Part shown: piece after piece, positions 1 to 4,506 of the stretch
How the letters are laid out: each line of letters begins with the position of its first letter
How positions within the stretch are numbered: the stretch's first letter is position 1
NCBI GenBank assembly: GCA_900553515.1
Contig: USDN01000101.1
Span: 1-5,969 of the forward strand
Origin: an uncultured Blautia sp.
Lineage (GTDB): Bacteria > Bacillota > Clostridia > Lachnospirales > Lachnospiraceae
Length of the DNA: 5,969 nucleotides
Direction of reading: 5' to 3'
Translations under genes and position numbers: made by a program
The notes under the pieces: generated by a model
The model's database searches: none
Seen by the model: only the letters and a program-made list of their open reading frames with translations
Told to the model about the DNA's origin: nothing

Positions 1-358
1 CACCTGCAGTATCAAGAGTACCTCTGATGATGTGGTATCTTGTACCAGGTAAGTCTTTAACCCTACCACCACGGATAAGAACAACGCTATGCTCCTGAAG
101 GTTGTGTCCCTCTCCTGGAATGTAGCTTGTTACCTCGATTCCGTTGGAAAGACGAACTCTGGCGATCTTTCTAAGAGCGGAGTTAGGTTTCTTTGGTGTT
201 GCAGTTTTAACTGCTGTACAAACGCCACGTTTCTGCGGTGCAGACTGTTCTACTGCTTTCTTTCTTAAAGAGTTGAATGTTTTCTGCAGAGCCGGTGCTG
301 TAGATTTCTTTACAGTGGTCTGACGTCCTTTTCTTACTAACTGGTTGAATGTTGGCAT
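1..358 (-). CDS. rpsL: 30S ribosomal protein S12, 5' part (cut by window edge)
   Basis: Component of the 30S decoding centre; it monitors codon-anticodon pairing and is the classical streptomycin-resistance protein. The reverse strand from the ATG at 358 reads MPTFNQLVRKGRQ and continues for 119 codons to LDTAG, where the window ends. By comparison with Bacillus S12 (about 138 residues) roughly 20 C-terminal residues are missing. Hallmarks seen: PQKRGVC, TPKKPNSALRK (K56/K57, matching the E. coli K42/K43 streptomycin region), GEGHNLQEHSVVLIRGG and RVKDLPG (K101, with D102 at the position of the aspartate that RimO methylthiolates in E. coli). The extra basic segment at about residues 15-40 is the Gram-positive form. 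The start is fixed by homology and by GGGAGGTG seven bases upstream; an out-of-frame ATG lies just before it. The gene has its own promoter and leader. The rest of the str operon (rpsG, fusA, tuf) would normally follow beyond the edge. The base at 1 belongs to an incomplete codon. Confidence 0.98.
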   Translation of the reverse strand, partial: MPTFNQLVRKGRQTTVKKSTAPALQKTFNSLRKKAVEQSAPQKRGVCTAVKTATPKKPNSALRKIARVRLSNGIEVTSYIPGEGHNLQEHSVVLIRGGRVKDLPGTRYHIIRGTLDTAG

Positions 359-365
359 TCCATTT

Positions 366-373
366 CACCTCCC
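366..373 (-). promoter_or_regulatory. Ribosome binding site of rpsL
   Basis: Reverse strand GGGAGGTG, a near-complete anti-16S match, lies seven bases before the rpsL ATG. It decides between two closely spaced ATGs (361 and 358) in favour of the one giving MPTFNQL. Confidence 0.9.
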
Positions 374-384
374 GATTGATTTCT

Positions 385-438
385 CCATGGATCTTCCATG
401 GGGTTGTGCGGTTGCTATTTTTAAGTTTATACGCACAA
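385..438 (-). promoter_or_regulatory. Structured leader of the rpsL transcript (two hairpins)
   Basis: Two perfect inverted repeats lie between the predicted transcription start (about 463-465) and the ribosome binding site. In transcript order, the first pairs TTGTGCG (438-432) with CGCACAA (410-404) around a 21-base loop. The second pairs CCATGG (401-396) with CCATGG (390-385) around a 5-base loop, AAGAT. The second stem ends 11 bases before the ribosome binding site. The leader is about 105 bases. The pairing is seen directly; a regulatory role is inference, and I recognise no known riboswitch or S12/S7-site family. Neither stem has a U-run, so neither is a terminator as drawn. Confidence 0.45.
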
Positions 439-469
439 AAAGAAGAGCATTCCTATTGCACGCCTGCTC

Positions 470-498
470 ATTATATCCTGTAAAAATTCGGCTGTCAA
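470..498 (-). promoter_or_regulatory. Sigma-A promoter of rpsL (perfect -35 and -10)
   Basis: The reverse strand shows TTGACA (498-493), a 17-base spacer and TATAAT (475-470), both hexamers fully consensus at optimal spacing. DNA just upstream is A/T-rich (TTAAATTTAA palindrome at 509-518), suiting an UP element. Predicted start is about 463-465. The strength fits a ribosomal-protein operon. It sits only 46 bases after the stop of the preceding gene. Confidence 0.92.
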
Positions 499-544
499 GG
501 TGTTTTCTTTAAATTTAACCCAGGTTTTTCTTATTTCTTCTTAT

Positions 545-1765
545 TTATTCCATTTCCTCATATGACATCTCCCATATATCGGCAAATACCGCCAAAGGGC
601 AGTCTGTCAGGAGACACATAAGAAGAAAACATTCATATGGATTTACAATATAGATCTCGCTCATACCGCATTTATGAAGTACCTCCTGGATTTCTCCCAG
701 AAAATGACGGTATCTCTGATACGGATCTTCATCCTGCATCTCCTGAGATACAATAAAAAATTCCAGGGTGATCAGATCAAACCTTTCTACCGGCAGCTTA
801 TGGTTCATGATACTGTTGATCCTCTGACGACTGAAACGCTTCTGGCTGAAATGTTTTGCCAGAATGGATGCGGACATTTTTTTCAGATTTCCCATTTTAT
901 TTACAGGTATTCCGCTGCATATCACTTTTTCCACATCCGAATCTGAAATATCTGCGGCTTTCCACACCTTTCCACGTTCTTTTTCCTCTTCATCCCCCTG
1001 ATACATGGCAGCAATGATTTCCTTTGCCCGGTTCAGAAGCCTCTTGAACTCCTGAAAAGCCTGACTTTTTTCTGACATAGGATCATCGGCTCCGGCTTTG
1101 ACATATGCCAGGTACTGAAGCAGTTTCTCTTCTGTATCAAGGCACAGACCTCCGGCAAACACGCGGGAAGCTTCTGTATAATCTTTATCCGGTTCCAGCT
1201 GTGCATACTCCCTTTTCAGTTCTTCCGCTTTATGATAACCATACTGCCGGAAATAACAGTACCAATAAATCACCTCTTCCGGATTATGAAAATCGAAATC
1301 CTGTTCCCTCAGTACACGAGTAAGAAAATCAGATACGTCATCAGCGCTCATTTTTAATCCGAATCCCAGCAAAAAAACAGTTTCCCGCTTCACAGAAGCC
1401 TGGGTAAGCCAGTTGTTTACCAGAGATGTCAGCTTTGTGGAAGTAGGTTTCATGGATTTTGGAGTGCATGTTTCATGAAAAGACTCTATCACAATATCTC
1501 TGTAAATATCCTGCGTCACCTCGCCGTAAGGCTCCTCAAGACCTGCTCTTTCATAAATATATCGTTTCAGATGATCGCCAAAGGAAACAAGTTCCATTTC
1601 TTTATACAGATAATGAAAGATCACATCTGCATCTTCGTCTTCAAACCCTTCCAGACTGACCACCTGTCGGAAACGCTGGGCTGCCTTTCGCGTAAATTCA
1701 AATTCTTCTACTCTGTCAAACGCAACTGTCTGTTCAAAATCCAGATCCTTCATCCGGTTTTTCAT
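545..1765 (-). CDS. Conserved-looking helical protein of unknown function, third gene of the kinase/phosphatase operon
   Basis: 406 residues, acidic and soluble, with no signal peptide or convincing membrane segment; I recognise no named domain. The N-terminus is short and basic (MKNRMKDLDFEQTVAFDR), with Thr13 in an acidic/hydrophobic setting that resembles a kinase acceptor site. A first helical unit (about 115-175) holds KRETVFLLGFGLKMSADDV and then a NPEEVIYWYC segment. A second unit (about 295-395) holds FSRQRINSIMNHKLPVERFD, helix-turn-helix-like in pattern, and then NPYECFLLMCLL. The two units may be a divergent duplication. A longer reading from GTG at 1774 would overlap the phosphatase stop, but GAGGAG (1779-1774) touches that GTG and sits 8 bases before the ATG at 1765, so the ATG is preferred. 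The phosphatase stop is 5 bases upstream, so the genes are almost certainly co-translated. Function as effector, adaptor or substrate of the kinase is inference from position only. Confidence 0.85.
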   Translation of the reverse strand: MKNRMKDLDFEQTVAFDRVEEFEFTRKAAQRFRQVVSLEGFEDEDADVIFHYLYKEMELVSFGDHLKRYIYERAGLEEPYGEVTQDIYRDIVIESFHETCTPKSMKPTSTKLTSLVNNWLTQASVKRETVFLLGFGLKMSADDVSDFLTRVLREQDFDFHNPEEVIYWYCYFRQYGYHKAEELKREYAQLEPDKDYTEASRVFAGGLCLDTEEKLLQYLAYVKAGADDPMSEKSQAFQEFKRLLNRAKEIIAAMYQGDEEEKERGKVWKAADISDSDVEKVICSGIPVNKMGNLKKMSASILAKHFSQKRFSRQRINSIMNHKLPVERFDLITLEFFIVSQEMQDEDPYQRYRHFLGEIQEVLHKCGMSEIYIVNPYECFLLMCLLTDCPLAVFADIWEMSYEEME

Positions 1766-1770
1766 CTTTT

Positions 1771-2589
1771 TCACTCCTCGTATCTTTTCTGAATTTTATC
1801 CATCAGTCTGTGCAGCCAGTTTTTTTCCGCCTCCCTGACTTCACAGAGCACTACTGTTGTATTATCTCTTCCGCCTTTTTTCAGGGCTCTGTCCAAAAGA
1901 AGTTCTACCGTTTCCTGAACAGATATCTCTCTGGTCAGGATATCTGCGATCTCACCATCAGAAAGCATATCTGTAAGCCCATCTGAACAAATCAGATACC
2001 GCATTCCAGGCAATGCCTCCAGCTTTGTCATTGACGGTTCAAGCGTCATATGTTCCTCCGGAATCCCCAGATATTGAACAAGAGGTGACTTTCCAAACAG
2101 GGAGCCTCCCAGAACATGATCCTGAGAAACCCGTCTCAGCATTTCCTTTCCGGACTGATAGATCCTGCTGTCTCCAAGATTACAGCCATAAACCCCTTCC
2201 GAAGAAAACATAAGCATTGCAGCTGTGGTACCCATGCTCCGGATTTTATTTTCCACGCTGTAGTCACAGACAGCCCGGTTCATCTCTGTACATATTTCTT
2301 TCAGAAATCCCTCCGGATCTTTTGAAAACTGTCTTTTTTTCTGACCATAGTATTCTCCGCAGGCATCTGAAGCCAGGAAAGAAGCCATTTCTCCGCAGCT
2401 TTCACCGCCCATACCATCAAATACCGCCAGAAGCGGAAGTTCTGACTGAGAGACACTTCCGCTTCTGATATGATCCATTCCCTGGTTCTGTGCAGGAAGG
2501 GATTCTCCGCAGCACCAGAAGTTATCTTCATTATTATTTCGTATCTTGCCTATATGGCATACATAAGCGTATTCAATTCGATACGACAT
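1771..2589 (-). CDS. PP2C-family (PPM) Ser/Thr protein phosphatase
   Basis: Cytoplasmic metal-dependent phosphatase expected to dephosphorylate the partner kinase and its substrates, as PrpC does for PrkC and PstP for PknB. Numbered from the ATG at 2589 (272 residues), the family motifs appear in order: GKIRNNNED (14-22; R17 for phosphate, E21/D22 metal-site region), VFDGMGG (56-62; metal Asp58), MGTTA (119-123), NLGDSR (137-142), SQDH (155-158), SDGLTD (202-207; metal Asp203) and GGRDNTTVV (239-247; metal Asp242). Length is typical of the bacterial single-domain type, and no membrane helix is seen. Between motifs 1 and 2 is a longer polar loop (about 26-53). An in-frame TTG at 2604, with AGGAG 7 bases upstream, would add MERQK; the ATG with GGAGAGG 6 bases upstream is preferred, but the choice is open. 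It lies 17 bases after the kinase stop and 5 bases before the next start. Symbol left blank because prpC/stp naming is not decidable from sequence. Confidence 0.95.
   Translation of the reverse strand: MSYRIEYAYVCHIGKIRNNNEDNFWCCGESLPAQNQGMDHIRSGSVSQSELPLLAVFDGMGGESCGEMASFLASDACGEYYGQKKRQFSKDPEGFLKEICTEMNRAVCDYSVENKIRSMGTTAAMLMFSSEGVYGCNLGDSRIYQSGKEMLRRVSQDHVLGGSLFGKSPLVQYLGIPEEHMTLEPSMTKLEALPGMRYLICSDGLTDMLSDGEIADILTREISVQETVELLLDRALKKGGRDNTTVVLCEVREAEKNWLHRLMDKIQKRYEE
1774..1779 (-). promoter_or_regulatory. Ribosome binding site deciding the start of the third operon gene
   Basis: Reverse strand GAGGAG abuts the in-frame GTG at 1774 (no spacing) but is 8 bases before the ATG at 1765, which is therefore the likely start. 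It sits inside the last codons of the phosphatase gene. Confidence 0.8.
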
Positions 2590-2595
2590 CTTCTG

Positions 2596-2602
2596 CCTCT
2601 CC
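2596..2602 (-). promoter_or_regulatory. Ribosome binding site of the phosphatase gene
   Basis: Reverse strand GGAGAGG lies 6 bases before the ATG at 2589. A competing AGGAG at 2616-2612, inside the end of the kinase gene, is 7 bases before a TTG at 2604, so two nested starts are possible. Confidence 0.6.
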
Positions 2603-2606
2603 AATA

Positions 2607-4325
2607 TTAATCTCCTGTCCTTTCTGCCGAAGCTCCCACATTCAGCTCCATAGCAAATTTTTCCGCATTGTCCAGGTATTTCTCTTCTCTTTGTAAATAC
2701 TCATGGTTATCTGTTTCGTTATCATGACATACGTTATTTTCATCTATCCAGCGTATCAGGTCTCCCTCATCGTAATAATAAAGATCTACCTGCTGTTCTC
2801 CCTCTTTCAGTTCAGGAATGCAATGGTGGTCTGCCCATATATAAGCAAAGAACAGTTCTCCCTCCCAATAATAATATTCTTCATAATATCCGTCCTCTGA
2901 AAGCTCAGGATAGATCAGGACCTTCATTAGTTCTGTTTCTGTCCCTTCTGTTTTCAGATAGCTGATCCGTCCCTCCTGTTCAGATCCGATCCAGTTATAA
3001 TTATTCAAATTTTCTGTAATATCGGTTGCCTGAGATGCAATCTTTTTCAAGGTATCCTGCAGTTTTTTATTTTCTGCTGATTCCACTGTTTCTGTTACCG
3101 ACTGCTTCAGTCTTCGCAGTTCTGCACTTTCTCTTACAAGCCATACACAGACTCCTATCACAACACAGACTGCAATAGTCATAACGATCACTGCAGCTAC
3201 CAGAGGATCAAATTTCTTTTTTCTTTTTTTCGCCGGAGAACTGCCGGATCTTTTTACTGGTTTGCGATAAGGCTCCGCCTTCCGCCCTCCATTGTCGGAC
3301 ATCTTGGTATAACTGCTGTTTTCGTCCGGTTTTTTCCTCTTTTCAGGCTCTTTCCTTACTTTTTGGACATTCTTTTTCTCTATCGTCTCTTTCTGGATAT
3401 CCTTCTGGGAATTCTGATATTTCAGACTCTCCAGAGCTTCCCGGAATTCTTCTGCCGTCTGATAGCGGTCTTCTCTTCTGTAGGCACATGCTTTACAGAT
3501 CACTTTTCCCAATCCGCCTTCCGCTTCTGCCGGTACAGGAAGTTCCTCTCCTGACATTCTCCGTGTCAGTGCATTTTCTTTATCCCTATATGTGATCAGC
3601 TGTTTTCCCAGATTGATAAACGGCAGACGATTGTGATTTCTTAATTTGTATAAAACGATTCCCAATGAATAAATATCCACTCTGTGATCATAATTTTCGC
3701 CTTTATACATTTCCGGCGCCATATAGGAAAACGTTCCCTTTTTAGAAAGTCCACTGGCATTCCGGTCAAGTTCTCTGGCTATACCAAAATCGCCCAGTTT
3801 AAACTCACCAAAACGAGATACAAAAATATTCTCCGGTTTGATATCCCTGTGAATGATATTCTGCTTCTGGCAATATTCCAAAGCTTTACACAGATCAATG
3901 CCCAGCTGGATCACTTCTTTTTCACTTAATTCTTTACCCTCACAGTAATCCAAAAATCCTGTAAGATATTCCATTCTTATATAAATATCCCATCCAATAT
4001 CATCCAGATATTCTACAACCTTGTAGTCTTCTACAGAAACCACATGGGAATTGCCGCGGAAATACTCCATGGTATTTACTTCCTGGATGCAGTCTTCCAC
4101 AAGACTGTGAAAATACTCTTTCACTGACTGTTCATCTGGATTCTCTGAACGTACACTGCTGAGTTCTCCCTGACTGGAGGGAATGGTAATAATCTTGATC
4201 GCAGAATAGAATGTTTTTCCCTGGTCTGTCCTCTGAGCTTTATACACTTTGCCAAAAGATCCTTCTCCGATCTTTTCAATGATCCTCCACTCCGGCCATA
4301 CGGAAACCGGCAACTGTTTTTCCAT
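2607..4325 (-). CDS. Membrane-anchored Ser/Thr protein kinase (Hanks type) with a non-PASTA extracytoplasmic domain
   Basis: Numbered from the ATG at 4325 (572 residues). The kinase domain spans about 14-303: glycine loop IGEGSFGKVY (19-28), AIK with Lys44, helix-C Glu near 82, catalytic HRDIKPEN (159-166; Asp161, Lys163, Asn166), DFG (179-181), activation segment ending GTFSYMAPE (197-205) and DIYSLG (217-222). All catalytic residues are present, so it should be active. About 37 residues separate Lys44 from the helix-C Glu, roughly twice the usual. A Lys/Arg-rich cytoplasmic linker (about 306-373) precedes one membrane helix (about 375-397). A coiled-coil-like stretch (398-442) and an acidic, Tyr-rich outer domain follow, containing exactly two Cys (502, 533). 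There are no PASTA repeats, so it is not a standard PrkC/PknB. A GTG at 4343 would add six residues but lies about 4 bases from the predicted transcript start; GGGGGGAG before the ATG supports 4325. Confidence 0.95.
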   Translation of the reverse strand: MEKQLPVSVWPEWRIIEKIGEGSFGKVYKAQRTDQGKTFYSAIKIITIPSSQGELSSVRSENPDEQSVKEYFHSLVEDCIQEVNTMEYFRGNSHVVSVEDYKVVEYLDDIGWDIYIRMEYLTGFLDYCEGKELSEKEVIQLGIDLCKALEYCQKQNIIHRDIKPENIFVSRFGEFKLGDFGIARELDRNASGLSKKGTFSYMAPEMYKGENYDHRVDIYSLGIVLYKLRNHNRLPFINLGKQLITYRDKENALTRRMSGEELPVPAEAEGGLGKVICKACAYRREDRYQTAEEFREALESLKYQNSQKDIQKETIEKKNVQKVRKEPEKRKKPDENSSYTKMSDNGGRKAEPYRKPVKRSGSSPAKKRKKKFDPLVAAVIVMTIAVCVVIGVCVWLVRESAELRRLKQSVTETVESAENKKLQDTLKKIASQATDITENLNNYNWIGSEQEGRISYLKTEGTETELMKVLIYPELSEDGYYEEYYYWEGELFFAYIWADHHCIPELKEGEQQVDLYYYDEGDLIRWIDENNVCHDNETDNHEYLQREEKYLDNAEKFAMELNVGASAERTGD

Positions 4326-4329
4326 TCTG

Positions 4330-4337
4330 CTCCCCCC
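4330..4337 (-). promoter_or_regulatory. Ribosome binding site of the kinase gene
   Basis: Reverse strand GGGGGGAG lies 4 bases before the ATG at 4325. The upstream in-frame GTG at 4343 has no comparable site and almost no leader. Confidence 0.75.
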
Positions 4338-4353
4338 TTTCACTGGTGTTCCT

Positions 4354-4382
4354 ATTATAACATGAGGTCGTTTTTCTGTCTG
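4354..4382 (-). promoter_or_regulatory. Sigma-A promoter of the kinase-phosphatase operon, extended -10
   Basis: The reverse strand shows TATAAT (4359-4354) preceded by TGT, giving an extended -10. After a 17-base spacer comes CAGACA (4382-4377), four of six matches to TTGACA. The predicted start is about 4347, leaving a leader of about 21 bases to the ATG. It lies just downstream of the rpoC terminator, so the cassette has its own expression. Confidence 0.8.
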
Positions 4383-4401
4383 TATTTTTCGATTTTATTC
4401 C

Positions 4402-4420
4402 AGAATTTTTCACAAATTCT
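4402..4420. repeat. Perfect 7-base inverted repeat upstream of the kinase promoter
   Basis: AGAATTT and AAATTCT are separated by 5 bases, centred about 30 bases upstream of the -35 box. It could be an operator for a dimeric regulator or simply chance in A/T-rich DNA. No regulator gene is visible in the window. Confidence 0.3.
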
Positions 4421-4432
4421 TAAGAAATACAT

Positions 4433-4468
4433 AAAAAAGTCCCTTGGGCACTTACACCCAAAGGACTT
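4433..4468 (-). terminator. Intrinsic terminator after rpoC
   Basis: In transcript order, AAGTCCTTTGGG (4468-4457) pairs with CCCAAGGGACTT (4448-4437) over 12 base pairs with a single G-U, around an 8-base loop. The 3' arm runs into a U-run. It lies 38 bases beyond the rpoC stop, placing the end of the rpoBC transcript here and separating it from the kinase operon. Confidence 0.95.
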
Positions 4469-4506
4469 CTTTTGTATTTCTTTATATACTGCAGAAACAG
4501 CTTTCT

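Noticed and set aside
337..399. Short upstream reading frames in the rpsL leader (from ATGs at 399 and 388; the second would end in the ribosome binding site)
   Set aside because: The ATGs come from the CCATGG palindromes, neither has a good ribosome binding site, and no peptide pattern suggests an attenuator.
437..469. Terminator-like GAGCA/TGCTC repeat followed by a U-rich run near the rpsL transcription start
   Set aside because: Only 5 pairs with a 15-base loop, and most of the first arm lies upstream of the predicted transcription start, so it would not be in the rpsL RNA.
578..634. Hydrophobic stretch ECFLLMCLLTDCPLAVFADI near the end of the unknown protein as a membrane helix
   Set aside because: It is interrupted by Asp, Pro and Glu, and fits better as a buried helix pair parallel to the earlier NPEEVIYWYC segment.
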